DNA of 64,000 nucleotides from Lysobacter enzymogenes (GTDB taxonomy: Bacteria; Pseudomonadota; Gammaproteobacteria; Xanthomonadales; Xanthomonadaceae), in NCBI RefSeq assembly GCF_017355525.1, contig NZ_CP067395.1, forward strand, positions 3,627,001 through 3,691,000, in the 5' to 3' direction. A program made the translations under genes and the position numbers. Shown in pieces: positions 44,848-53,846 of this stretch (positions are counted from its first letter, which is position 1; every line of letters begins with the position of its first letter). The notes under the pieces are model-generated. The model saw only the letters and a list, made by a program, of their open reading frames with translations, did no database searches and was not told where the DNA came from.

Positions 44848-45353
44848 CAGACCTTGATGACCTTGGTGTCGCAGATCAGGTCGTGCAGGCAGCGGCTTTC
44901 CTCGCCGAAGATCCACAGCGCGTTGACCAGGGCGAAGATGCCGCCCAGGCACGGCACCTGCTCGATCAGCGCGATCACGAACATGCGCAGGCCGACGATG
45001 CGGCCGAACGAGCACGGCGAGCCGTCGTTGCGCACGATCTTCATCCCCAGCCAGCGCTTGCCGAGGGTCTGCGAATGCTGCGACAGCAGCACCAGCTGAT
45101 ACGCGAACAGGCCCAGCGCGAGCAGCAGGCCGAGCCCGATCATGCCCAGTTGCAGCGGCGAGGGTTCCTCGTTGCGCGGCGCGATCGCCACCGACAGGAA
45201 CGCCGGCAGCAGGCAGGCCATGATCAGGCCGCCGTCGATCAGGCGCGCGACCAGACGCAGGCCGCGGTCGGCCTTGATCGAGTCGTCGGCCAGTTCGCCG
45301 GGCAGCGGCGGCGGCGCGGTCGGCGCCGCGTACGGATTCTGCGAATCTTCCAT
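44847..45353 (-). CDS. RDD-family membrane protein, first gene of the MoxR operon
   Basis: 168 residues. N-terminal Pro-rich tail (NPYAAPTAPPPLPGEL), then the RDD core LRLVARLIDGGLIMAC and GKRWLGMKIVRNDGSPCS with four membrane segments. It is the 5' gene of seven on the minus strand; the promoter must lie in the 91-bp gap upstream to 45445. Paralogous to the next gene, but without the C-terminal tail. Confidence 0.9.
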   Translation of the reverse strand: MEDSQNPYAAPTAPPPLPGELADDSIKADRGLRLVARLIDGGLIMACLLPAFLSVAIAPRNEEPSPLQLGMIGLGLLLALGLFAYQLVLLSQHSQTLGKRWLGMKIVRNDGSPCSFGRIVGLRMFVIALIEQVPCLGGIFALVNALWIFGEESRCLHDLICDTKVIKV

Positions 45354-45444
45354 GTAGCGATAACTCCGTGGTGGTGCTTTCCCCTGGCGCGACTGTAAAC
45401 GCGGCGGGCGGGCCTGACTAGCCGCGGCGCGGCCGGCGCCGGGC

Positions 45445-45987
45445 TCAGGCCGTGGCCATGCCCAGGTAGCGGTCCTTCAACCGAACATAATGCTGCGCGC
45501 TGTATTGCAGCTGCTCGATCTCGCGTTCGCTCAGGCGCCGGACCAGGCGCGCCGGATTGCCGAGCCACAGCTCGCCCTCGCCGACCACCTTGCCCGGCGC
45601 GATCACCGCGCCGGCGCCGACGAAACCGAAGCGGCTGACGCGGGCGCCGTCGAGGATCTTGGCGCCCATGCCGATCAGGGCGAACTCGTCGATGGTGCAG
45701 GCGTGGACGATGGCGCCGTGGCCGATAGTCACGTCGTTGGCGATCACCGTCGGCAGGCCGCCGGGACGGGTGAACGGGCCCTCGTGGGTGACGTGGACGA
45801 TGGTGCCGTCCTGGACGTTGGTGCGCGCGCCGATGGCGATGGAATTGACGTCGCCGCGGACCACGCAGCCGGGCCAGATGGACACGTCGTCGCCGAGGGT
45901 CACCGCGCCGATCACGGTCGCGGCCGGGTCGACGTAGACGCGTTCGCCGAGGGCGGGGAAGGTGTCGAGATAGGGTCGAAGGCTCAT
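45445..45987 (-). CDS. Gamma-class carbonic anhydrase-like hexapeptide protein
   Basis: 180 residues with left-handed beta-helix hexapeptide repeats. The zinc ligands are visible as His65 (GTIVHV), His90 and His95 (IGHGAIVHAC), the gamma-carbonic-anhydrase layout, with RGDVNSI and NVQDGT motifs. Most bacterial YrdA-type proteins of this size have weak or unmeasured activity, so carbonate hydration is possible but not certain. Start at ATG 45987. The gap upstream to 46345 holds a MITE-like element. Confidence 0.92.
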   Translation of the reverse strand: MSLRPYLDTFPALGERVYVDPAATVIGAVTLGDDVSIWPGCVVRGDVNSIAIGARTNVQDGTIVHVTHEGPFTRPGGLPTVIANDVTIGHGAIVHACTIDEFALIGMGAKILDGARVSRFGFVGAGAVIAPGKVVGEGELWLGNPARLVRRLSEREIEQLQYSAQHYVRLKDRYLGMATA

Positions 45988-46119
45988 CCGCGCATTGTAG
46001 GCGCTGGCGGCGGCGGGCCGCGGCGGCGGGCGCGGATCGCCCGATCCGGGCAGGCTGGTCCGCTCGGTCGCTCGGTCGCTTGGTCGCTTGACGCGGCACT
46101 TCAGCGCCCTCCGTCCCAC

Positions 46120-46228
46120 CGTCATCCCCGCGAAGGCGGGGATCCAGGGCTTCATCGCGACACGACTCTGAAGTCTCTGGATCCCCGCCTTCGCGGGGAT
46201 GACGTTCTGGTGGAGACGCCGGCGCGGG
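46120..46228 (+). mobile_element. MITE-like element with 28-bp terminal inverted repeats
   Basis: An 84-bp unit (46120-46203) with perfect 28-bp inverted ends starting CGTCATCCCCGCGAAGGCGG. A second copy at 63609-63692 has the same length and only 3 differences, and similarity continues about 25 bp past the right end in both. No coding capacity, so it would have to be moved by a transposase elsewhere. It sits in a 357-bp gap that otherwise shows no gene. Confidence 0.8.
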
Positions 46229-46344
46229 ACAGTCCCGCCACAACCGTAGGGTCCGCAACTCGACCGCCGCGCCCCCCTCGCCTGTCCTCTGCCGCCCCAC
46301 CGCGGTCGCGTTTTCGCCGCCCCCGGCGTACTAGACTGCGGCGT

Positions 46345-47772
46345 ATGGACACTCTCGCCGACACGCCCCTCGCCGACCTCGCCGCGACCCGCGAACGCCT
46401 GCGCGCCGCCTGGCAGGCGCGCAAGCCCGACTACGCCCAGCGCCGCGCCGACCTGCTGCGCCTGCGCGACGCGTTCCGCGCCCGGCTGCCGCAGATGGAC
46501 GCGGCGATCCGCGCCGACTTCGGCCACCGCTCCAGCCACGAGAACCTGCTCTCGGAGGCGATGATCACCCTGGCCGAGATCGAGCACGCGCTGTCGCACC
46601 TGCGCGGCTGGATGCGCCCGCGCCGCGCCGCGGTCGGCTGGCGGTTCTGGCCGGCGCGCGCGCAGATCCGGCCCGAGCCGGTCGGCGTGGTCGGCATCCT
46701 GTCGCCGTGGAACTACCCGGTGAACCTGGCCCTGGTGCCGCTGGTCTCGGCGATCGCCGCCGGCAACCACGTCTACCTCAAGCCGTCCGAACACACCCCG
46801 CGCACCGCGCAGTTCCTGCGCGAGCTGCTGGCCGACGTGTTTCCCGAAGACCGCGTCGCGGTCGCGCTGGGCGGGCCGGAGCTCGGCGCGGCGTTCTCGG
46901 CGCTGCCGTTCGACCATTTGCTGTTCACCGGCTCGACCGCGGTCGGCCGCAAGGTCATGGCCGCGGCCGCGCCGAACCTGACCCCGGTGACGCTGGAACT
47001 CGGCGGCAAGGCGCCGGCGCTGGTGTGCCCGGACTATCCGCTGGAACAGGCCGCCGCGCGCATCGCCACCGGCAAGTGGTTCAACGCCGGGCAGACCTGC
47101 ATCGGCGTGGACTACGTGCTGGTCGACGAGGCGCGCCGCGACGCGCTGGTCGCCGCCGTGCTCGCGCAGTTGAAGGCGCGCTACGGCGACCTGGGCGTGG
47201 CCCAGGACTACACCCGCATCATCAACGCCAGCCAGTACGCGCGGCTGGCCTCGTACCTCGACGACGCGCGCGCGCGCGGGATCGCGGTGATCGAACCGTT
47301 CGACGACCCCGCCGCGCGCGACGCGCGCGCGGCCGAGCGCCTGTTCCCGCCGACGCTGGTGATCGAACCCGGCGACGACGCGCAGGTGATGCAGCACGAG
47401 ATCTTCGGCCCGATCCTGCCGGTGCTGTCCTACCGCACGCTCGACGAGGCCATCGCCCGCATCAACCGGCTCGACCGGCCGCTGGCGCTGTACCCCTTCA
47501 GCCGCGACTCGGCCCAGGTCGACAAGATCCTCGCCCAGACCCTGGCCGGCGGCGTCACCGTCAACGACACCCTGCTGCACTTCGGCGCCCACGACCTGCC
47601 GTTCGGCGGGATCGGCCCCAGCGGCATCGGCGCGATCCACGGCCGCAACGGCTTCGACGCTTTCAGCAAGCTGCTGCCGGTGTTCTACCAGCGGCCGTGG
47701 GCCGGCAGCGACCTGCTCAAGCCGCCGTACAAGGGCAAGATCGACGCGATGATCCGCTTCCTGGCGAAGTAG
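46345..47772 (+). CDS. Aldehyde dehydrogenase, coniferyl-aldehyde-dehydrogenase type
   Basis: 475 residues. NAD(P)-dependent aldehyde dehydrogenase with catalytic Cys252 in GQTCIG and general base Glu218 in ELGGKAP, NAD-loop motif SPWNYPVNL and FTGSTAVGR. Length and C-terminal region (LLPVFYQRPWAGSDLLKPPY) match the coniferyl aldehyde dehydrogenase (CalB-like) branch, which oxidises aromatic or long-chain aldehydes. Standing alone, its physiological substrate is open. Start at ATG 46345, shortly after the MITE. Confidence 0.92.
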   Translation: MDTLADTPLADLAATRERLRAAWQARKPDYAQRRADLLRLRDAFRARLPQMDAAIRADFGHRSSHENLLSEAMITLAEIEHALSHLRGWMRPRRAAVGWRFWPARAQIRPEPVGVVGILSPWNYPVNLALVPLVSAIAAGNHVYLKPSEHTPRTAQFLRELLADVFPEDRVAVALGGPELGAAFSALPFDHLLFTGSTAVGRKVMAAAAPNLTPVTLELGGKAPALVCPDYPLEQAAARIATGKWFNAGQTCIGVDYVLVDEARRDALVAAVLAQLKARYGDLGVAQDYTRIINASQYARLASYLDDARARGIAVIEPFDDPAARDARAAERLFPPTLVIEPGDDAQVMQHEIFGPILPVLSYRTLDEAIARINRLDRPLALYPFSRDSAQVDKILAQTLAGGVTVNDTLLHFGAHDLPFGGIGPSGIGAIHGRNGFDAFSKLLPVFYQRPWAGSDLLKPPYKGKIDAMIRFLAK

Positions 47773-47991
47773 CGCGCTGGAAGTGATCGACGGCAGCGAC
47801 GCAGGGACCGCGGAGCCGTCGAGGCGGTCGTGCGGGCGCGGCGCGAGTCCGCCGAGCGATCCCCGGTGCGCTGCGCGCCGCCACCTGCGCGCGACGCGCA
47901 GCCTTCGTCGCGACGAAACCGGCGCAGCGCAAGGCCGCGAATGCGATGATGGCGGCGCGGCGCAAGGCCGCGCCGGAGGATCGCAACGCGC

Positions 47992-49245
47992 ATGGACGCC
48001 CCAACGCCCCACCCCGCTTCGCCGTCCGCGCCAACGCGCTCCAACGCGCCCGCGTGGGTCGCCTTCGCGCTGCCGCCGCTGGCCAGCGCGGCGTGGCTGG
48101 TCTGGGCCGCGCTGACGCTCGGCAACGCCGAGGCCGAGGGCGGACGCGCTTACGACATGATGCTGTACGGCATCGGCGGCGCCGGCCTGACCGGCGTGGC
48201 CGCGATCGCGGTGCTGATCTGGGCCGGCCTGCGCGGCTACGTCGGCCGCGCCCTGCTCGCCTTGCTCGCCGGCCTGCTGCTGGCGCCGCTGCTGCTGTGG
48301 TTCGGCGCCGGCGCGGTGCTGTCGGCGCGGCGCAAGGATTTCGAACAGCGGCAGGAACAGGTGCGCCAGCTCGCCGACACGGTCCGCCGCGGCGACGCCG
48401 CGCATATCCGCGCCGCGATCGACGCGCTGCCCGACAAACCCGGCCCGGCGCGCGCGTTGTGCATGCTGCAAGGCCGGCGCACTTACAAGCTGGTGCATTG
48501 GGTCTGGTTCGACGAACACGCCAACGGCCCCCAGTTGTCCAGCGCCGAGCTGCTGACCGCGGCGGCCGCGGTGGTCGACGGGCCGGCCTCGATCCAGGTC
48601 AAGCAAACGACCCTGCGCACGGCCCTGCTCGGCCTGATCGAGCAAAACGAGCCGGCGCGCTTCGGCGCCTGGGCCGCATTGTGGCGGCGCACGCTGACGC
48701 AACCGGCCGCAGGCCCGCTGCTGCTCGTCGCCGATCCCGACGCGCACGGCGATTGCAGCTACGGCGATCCGCTCGATTTCGCCCTCAGCCGCTGGCGCGA
48801 CGACGGCGTGCGCGCGTGGATCGACGCCGGTTTCGGCTTCGCCGAGGGACGCAGCCAGCCGCTGTCCGCGCTGCGCGCCCTGCGCCGTCCCGGCAGCTTG
48901 CGCGCCCTGCTCGCCGCCGACCCGCAGTTCGCGCAGCTGTTGCGCGAGGACCGCGACGCCGGCGAAGAAGCGCTGTCGGCGCAGGCCGATTCGCTCAGCG
49001 CCACGCTCGATGCGAGCGAGCGGCCCGAAGACGCGGCCGAACTGGTCGAAGCGCTGCACGCCGCCGGCGCGCGGCCGCGCACGGTCGGGCTGGCGACCGG
49101 CTGCGAATTGTTCGAGGCCGGCGAAAAGCGACGCGACGCGCCGCGCGACACGCCGCAACGGCAGGCGGCGGTCGAGCGCATCCGCGCAGTGTTGTGCCCG
49201 CAGCCGCGCAAGCCCGCGCACGCGGCGCGGCCCGCTGCGGCGTGA
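47992..49245 (+). CDS. Membrane protein of unknown function, paralog 1
   Basis: 417 residues; not recognised. Three N-terminal membrane segments (about 20-42, 57-80, 85-108) are followed by a soluble helical domain. The soluble part has RALCMLQGRR, a WRDDGVRAWIDAGFGFAEG block, ALRRPGSLRALLAADPQFAQ, and a C-terminal ERIRAVLCPQPR, which the next gene repeats. The helix-turn pattern is reminiscent of ankyrin-like or effector-immunity membrane proteins, but no family can be named. The N-terminus is Pro-rich. The start is supported by GGAGG a few bases upstream (near 47977). Confidence 0.7.
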   Translation: MDAPTPHPASPSAPTRSNAPAWVAFALPPLASAAWLVWAALTLGNAEAEGGRAYDMMLYGIGGAGLTGVAAIAVLIWAGLRGYVGRALLALLAGLLLAPLLLWFGAGAVLSARRKDFEQRQEQVRQLADTVRRGDAAHIRAAIDALPDKPGPARALCMLQGRRTYKLVHWVWFDEHANGPQLSSAELLTAAAAVVDGPASIQVKQTTLRTALLGLIEQNEPARFGAWAALWRRTLTQPAAGPLLLVADPDAHGDCSYGDPLDFALSRWRDDGVRAWIDAGFGFAEGRSQPLSALRALRRPGSLRALLAADPQFAQLLREDRDAGEEALSAQADSLSATLDASERPEDAAELVEALHAAGARPRTVGLATGCELFEAGEKRRDAPRDTPQRQAAVERIRAVLCPQPRKPAHAARPAAA

Positions 49246-49315
49246 GCGCGGCCGAACTGGCATCGTCCACGGCGGCGCGGTAAAACGGCGTCAGCCCCGG
49301 ATTCGAGCCATCGCC

Positions 49316-50674
49316 TTGGACGGCACTGTCGATCGCACCGCCCGCCAGCGCCGCCGCGTCCTGCGCCGCTGGCTGCTCGCTTATCCCGTGGTCGCGCTGG
49401 CCTTGTCGATCTATGCGGTCGCCACGTCCGCGCGCACCGACATGGGCGAATTCCTGCTGCTCGCGGTCGTCGCCGCCGGCGCGGCGCTGGCGATGCCGCT
49501 GCTGGCGCTGATCGACGGCGCGCGCAGCCGCGCGATCGGCCCGGCCGTGGGTGGCTGCCTGCTCGGCGTCGTGCCCGCGCTGCTGGTGGTCGCCTGCGTC
49601 ACCGCGGCCGACCAAGCCTATTTCGAGCACACCATGAAGATGCAGCGCGAACGCATGGCCGGGCTGCTCGACGCCAGCGTGCGCGGCGACCGCGACGGCG
49701 TGCGCGCGGCGATGGCGACGCTCGCCGACGAATACGACCCGGCCCACGCGCTGTGCCTGATCGGCGCCGCCGGCCGCAGCCAGGACTGGGTGCTGCCCGA
49801 ACCCGACGGCGGCGCACTGCGCGTTCCCACCGCGCGGCTGTTCGACGCCGCCGAAGCCTTGATGCAGGACCTGCCGCGCGCGCAGCGCCAGGCCGTGCTC
49901 GGCGCGCTGCTGGTGCGGCTGAGCGAACGCAATGAGGCGATCGGCTACCTGCGCGGTTGGCTGCGCCTGTGGCGCGACGCCCAGGCCGAACGCGCGTCGC
50001 GTACGCTGGCCTTCGCACAACCGCGCGCCGACGATTCCGCCGGCGACTGCCATCTCGACAGCGACGCCGACCTCGCCCGGATCGTCGCCGACACCTGGCA
50101 CGACGACGGCCTGCGCGCCTGGATCGCCGCCGGCTACGGTTTCTCGGCGGAACAGGGACCGCCCGCGCTCGACGGACTGCGCAGCGAGGCCGGTCTGGAC
50201 GCGTTGCTCGCCGCCGGCTTCGACCTGCGCGCGGCGCTGCGCCGGCCGGTCGCCAACAACGAGGCCATGCACCAGCTCGCCGCCCGCCTGCCGCTGCGGC
50301 TGGACCAAGGCGACGACCCCGCCGCGCTGGCCGGGCTGACCGAAGCCTATCTGCGCGCCGGCGCCGAACTCGGCCGGACCCGCTACGGCAAGACCCTGTG
50401 CGAAACCTTCCGCGACGCCGAGCGCAGCCAGGCCGCCGACCGCGCGTCTGCGCCCGCGGCCGCGCGCACCACCGCGGCCGAGCGCATCGATCGGGCGCTG
50501 TGCCCGCAGGGCCGGCCGCCGGCGCCGACGTCTTCGTCCACCACCGCTTACGAAGACAGCCTCGCGGCGGCCTCCGACGCCGCGTCGGAGGCGGCCCGGC
50601 GCGAGGCGCTCGGGTCGTCGCAGTCGCCGAGCCCCGAGCCGCCGGCGCCCGAACCGGCCACGCCCGCACATTGA
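49316..50674 (+). CDS. Membrane protein of unknown function, paralog 2
   Basis: About 452 residues; the start is uncertain, and the TTG at 49316 is taken because it just precedes the first basic and membrane region. Three membrane segments (about 18-110), then a soluble domain that mirrors the upstream gene: HALCLIGAAGR, TWHDDGLRAWIAAGYGFSAE, GLDALLAAGFDLRAALR, and ERIDRALCPQGR near the end, plus a Ser/Pro/Ala-rich tail. The pair looks like an old tandem duplication. I cannot assign a function. Confidence 0.65.
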   Translation: MDGTVDRTARQRRRVLRRWLLAYPVVALALSIYAVATSARTDMGEFLLLAVVAAGAALAMPLLALIDGARSRAIGPAVGGCLLGVVPALLVVACVTAADQAYFEHTMKMQRERMAGLLDASVRGDRDGVRAAMATLADEYDPAHALCLIGAAGRSQDWVLPEPDGGALRVPTARLFDAAEALMQDLPRAQRQAVLGALLVRLSERNEAIGYLRGWLRLWRDAQAERASRTLAFAQPRADDSAGDCHLDSDADLARIVADTWHDDGLRAWIAAGYGFSAEQGPPALDGLRSEAGLDALLAAGFDLRAALRRPVANNEAMHQLAARLPLRLDQGDDPAALAGLTEAYLRAGAELGRTRYGKTLCETFRDAERSQAADRASAPAAARTTAAERIDRALCPQGRPPAPTSSSTTAYEDSLAAASDAASEAARREALGSSQSPSPEPPAPEPATPAH

Positions 50675-50715
50675 GGCGACATCGCCGCGCCCGCAAACGC
50701 GGCTACACTTCGCCC

Positions 50716-51483
50716 ATGAAAATCGTCAGCTGGAACGTCAACTCCCTCAACGTGCGCCTGCCGCACCTGCAGCAGTGGCTGGAGGCGTTCGCGCCCGACA
50801 TCGTCGCGCTGCAGGAAACCAAGCTCGAAGACAGCCGCTTCCCCGACACCGCGTTGGCCGAGGCCGGCTACCGCAGCGTGTTCGCCGGGCAGAAGACCTA
50901 CAACGGCGTGGCGATCCTCTCGCGCGAAGCCGCGCAGGACGTGCAGGTCGGCATTCCGGGTTTCGACGACGAGCAGCAGCGCGTCATCGCCGCGACCGTC
51001 GGCGGGCTGCGCATCATCGACCTGTACGTGGTCAACGGCCAGGACGTGGGCACCGACAAGTACGCCTACAAGCTGCGCTGGCTCGATGCGGCGCACGCCT
51101 GGATCCAGGACGAGCTCAGCCGCCATCCCGACCTGATCGTGCTCGGCGATTTCAACATCGCCCCGGAAGCGCGCGACACCCACGACCCGGCGGTGTGGAA
51201 CGACAGCCACATCCTCACCTCCACCGCCGAGCGCGACGCGCTGCAACGGCTGCTGGCGCTGGGCCTGCACGACGCGTTCCGGCTGTTCCCGCAGGAAGAA
51301 AACCAGTTCTCGTGGTGGGACTACCGCCAGGCCGGCTTCCGCCGCAACCTCGGCCTGCGCATCGACCTGACCCTGATTTCCGACTCGCTGCGCGCGCGCT
51401 GCGTGGCCGCCGGCATCGACCGCGAACCGCGCACCTGGGACCGTCCCAGCGATCACGCGCCGGCGTGGGTCGAACTGGCCTGA
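50716..51483 (+). CDS. xth: Exodeoxyribonuclease III / AP endonuclease
   Basis: 255 residues of the EEP fold. It nicks DNA at abasic sites and digests duplex 3' ends. The metal and catalytic motifs are NSLNVRLPHL, LQETKLE, GDFNIAPEARD, LGLRIDL and SDHAP, all intact. The start is ATG 50716. A strong bidirectional terminator follows at 51508. Confidence 0.95.
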   Translation: MKIVSWNVNSLNVRLPHLQQWLEAFAPDIVALQETKLEDSRFPDTALAEAGYRSVFAGQKTYNGVAILSREAAQDVQVGIPGFDDEQQRVIAATVGGLRIIDLYVVNGQDVGTDKYAYKLRWLDAAHAWIQDELSRHPDLIVLGDFNIAPEARDTHDPAVWNDSHILTSTAERDALQRLLALGLHDAFRLFPQEENQFSWWDYRQAGFRRNLGLRIDLTLISDSLRARCVAAGIDREPRTWDRPSDHAPAWVELA

Positions 51484-51507
51484 GCCCGCGCGTTTTCGCC
51501 CAAGCAA

Positions 51508-51537
51508 AAGGCCCGGCATTGCCGGGCCTTCTGTTTT
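51508..51537. terminator. Bidirectional terminator between xth and the YeaQ-like gene
   Basis: AAGGCCCGGC (51508-51517) pairs perfectly with GCCGGGCCTT (51521-51530) over ATT, followed by CTGTTTTT on the plus strand and a T/A-rich run on the other strand. It ends transcription of both convergent genes. Confidence 0.9.
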
Positions 51538-51556
51538 TCGCGGCGCCTGCTTGCGC

Positions 51557-51832
51557 TCAGCGCACGCGGCCGCGCCGGAACAGGTTGACGATGCCGAGCA
51601 GCACGATCGCGCCGACCAGCGACAAGGCCAGCCCGGCGACGTTGAACGCGCCGCTGTTGATGGTGCCGGCGCCGATGCCGAGCACGCCGCCGAGCCAACC
51701 GCCGAGGAAGGCGCCGACGATGCCGACGATGATGTTGAGGAAAATGCCTTGCTGGCCGTCGGTGCGCATGATCATGCTGGCGATCCAACCGATGATGCCG
51801 CCTACGACCAACCAAACGATGATGCCGAACAT
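51557..51832 (-). CDS. GlsB/YeaQ/YmgE-family stress membrane protein
   Basis: 91 residues with three membrane segments rich in Gly (GGIIGWIASMIM, NIIVGIVGAFLGGWLGGVLG, VAGLALSLVGAIVLLGIVN), the transglycosylase-associated family pattern. The start is ATG 51832 with an AGGAGAAGA site. Members are linked to acid or general stress; no enzymatic function is known. Convergent with xth. Confidence 0.93.
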   Translation of the reverse strand: MFGIIVWLVVGGIIGWIASMIMRTDGQQGIFLNIIVGIVGAFLGGWLGGVLGIGAGTINSGAFNVAGLALSLVGAIVLLGIVNLFRRGRVR

Positions 51833-52052
51833 TGCGTCTTCTCCTGAGGTTGCACAGGTGATGCGAACGGCGCCGTAGTGCGTGAAACGTAGCGCTGGCG
51901 CCGTTGCCTGAACGGGGTTGCGGCCAGTCTGGTACCGATGGCGTGACGGCAACGTCGAATTGCGCGCGTTGGTCATGTGAAGAAGCGAACGACGCGGGCG
52001 TTCGTGAACGTCGCGGCGCGATTTCGCGACAACTTGCGCATGCGGGGGCTGC

Positions 52053-52220
52053 CTGCTGCAGGAGCGGCGCAAGCCGCGACCGCGCCAACGCGACCATTGC
52101 GACCGCATCGGTCGCACGGCTGGCCGCAGACGCAAACGAACACGACGGCCGCTCAACGCGGCCGGTGAAAATTTCGTCGTGGTTGGCTTGGCGCGGTCGC
52201 GGCTCGCGCCGCTCCTACAG
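52053..52220 (+). repeat. Two inverted family 1 REP repeats in the 51.8-52.2 kb gap
   Basis: A plus-orientation copy (about 52055-52085) and a minus-orientation copy (52192-52220) lie about 110 bp apart. They fill much of the 405-bp gap between the YeaQ-like gene and the 3' end of the AMP-ligase gene. No gene is seen in it. Confidence 0.8.
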
Positions 52221-52237
52221 GGGGGAGCGATCGCGGC

Positions 52238-53626
52238 TTACGTTTGCGCGCGCAGCATCGCTTCCAGCGCATCGCGCGGCAGTTTGCCGGTGTCGTTGCG
52301 CGGCAACGCGGCCACTTTCTTGAGCGGGCGCGGCAGGAACACCGGATCCACGCTCTGCCGCAATGCGGCCAGGATCTGCGCTTCGCTGAGCGACGGCGCG
52401 ACCGCCAATGCGGCGATGCGGCGCACGCCGAACGCATCGGCTTCGTCGAGCTGGAACACCGCGCCGTCGTCGACGCCGTCGATCGCCAGCAGCTTGCGGG
52501 TCAGATCGCCGAGCGAGGCGCGCTTGCCGGCGATTTCGAGCAGGTCGGCGGCGCGGCCGCGCACGTGGAAGCGGCCGTCGGCGTCGACTTCCATCAGGTC
52601 GGCCAGCACCACCGCTTCGGGCAAGTGCGCGGCGTGGATCGCGGTGCCGTCGGGCTGCGGGCACACGCGCACGCCGGGCAGCGGCGTCCACGCCAGTTCC
52701 TGCGCGGTGCGGCGGCGCGCGAACACGCAAGTTTCGGTCGAACCGAACACTTCGCGCACTTCGCAGCCGTAGCGCCGTTCCGCGGTCTGCGCCAGTTCCT
52801 GCGACAGCGGCGCGGTGGCCGAGACGATGCCGGCCAGCGGCGGCAGTTCGATCTGCGATTCGACCAGCGCGCGCAAGTGCACGGGCGTGGTCACCAGCAA
52901 CGGGGGCGTGGCGGCGTCGGCCAGCGCGCGCGCGACGTCGCCGGGAAAGAACGGCCGCTGCGCATGCACCGCGACCGGGCCGAGCAAGGGCAGCAGCACC
53001 GACATCTCCATGCCGTACATATGCTGCGGCGGCACGGTGGCCACGACTTCGGTGACGCCGTCCGCGCGCAGCAGGCCGGCCAGCGCGGCCAGGTTCTGCG
53101 CGGTGCTGGTGCGGAAGCCGCCCCAGGTCTTGAGGTTCGGCTTGGGCTGGCCGGTGCTGCCGGAAGTGAAGCCGATCGCCAGCAGCGCTTCGTCGTCGAC
53201 GCGCAGCGGTTCGCCCGCGAGCGGCGGCAACGCCTGCTGCAGCCGCAGATAGCGCGGCGGCACCGGTTCGAGTTCGAGATCGCCGACGCAGTAACTTTCG
53301 GGGTAGCGGCCGAGCACGTCGTCGACGATCGCCGGCGCGCGCGACGGCGGCAGCAGGTTGATCTGGCCGCGCACCGCGACCGCGCACAGCGCGACCAGGA
53401 AGCGGTAGCGGTCCTCGCACAGGTTCACCGCATGCCGCGCCTGCGGCAGGCGCGCGGCCAGCGCGCGCACGTCGCCTTCGAACGCGGCGCGGTCGATGCG
53501 GCCGCCGGGGCCGAACGCGAGCGCGCGCGTCGGCGCGCCGGACAGAAGCTCCCGCCACGCGGACTCGGATTCGCAATTGGGCTGGGGCGCCGGGGCGCCG
53601 TGGCTCGGATCGATGACCGCTGACAT
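52238..53626 (-). CDS. AMP-dependent acyl/aryl ligase
   Basis: 462 residues, ANL superfamily. P-loop GFTSGSTGQPKP and the VSATAPLSQ, GSTETCVFA and C-terminal GRAADLLEIAGKRASLGD segments are intact. These enzymes adenylate a carboxylic acid and usually pass it to CoA or a carrier protein. A phosphopantetheinyl transferase gene is divergent and 220 bp away, which fits loading of a carrier protein, as in xanthomonadin/aryl-polyene pathways. No carrier protein or ketosynthase lies in the window, so the pathway is inference. Start at ATG 53626. Confidence 0.85.
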   Translation of the reverse strand: MSAVIDPSHGAPAPQPNCESESAWRELLSGAPTRALAFGPGGRIDRAAFEGDVRALAARLPQARHAVNLCEDRYRFLVALCAVAVRGQINLLPPSRAPAIVDDVLGRYPESYCVGDLELEPVPPRYLRLQQALPPLAGEPLRVDDEALLAIGFTSGSTGQPKPNLKTWGGFRTSTAQNLAALAGLLRADGVTEVVATVPPQHMYGMEMSVLLPLLGPVAVHAQRPFFPGDVARALADAATPPLLVTTPVHLRALVESQIELPPLAGIVSATAPLSQELAQTAERRYGCEVREVFGSTETCVFARRRTAQELAWTPLPGVRVCPQPDGTAIHAAHLPEAVVLADLMEVDADGRFHVRGRAADLLEIAGKRASLGDLTRKLLAIDGVDDGAVFQLDEADAFGVRRIAALAVAPSLSEAQILAALRQSVDPVFLPRPLKKVAALPRNDTGKLPRDALEAMLRAQT

Positions 53627-53846
53627 TCGCTGTGGTTTTCCGCTGTGTTGCCTGAAACTTGCCGGGCCCTGCCTGATCGCAGGCTGACGAACCGCCTCGG
53701 CGCGGCCTCGGCCGCGCCGGTACTGCGCCTGCTGCGGCCCGCGCGCAAGCGCCGCGCCCCCGCGCAGCTGCCGTACGAACGAAACCCGATCCCCTGGGTT
53801 TAGCTTACGCTGACCGACCCGCCGCACGCCAAGCCCGCATCTGTTC

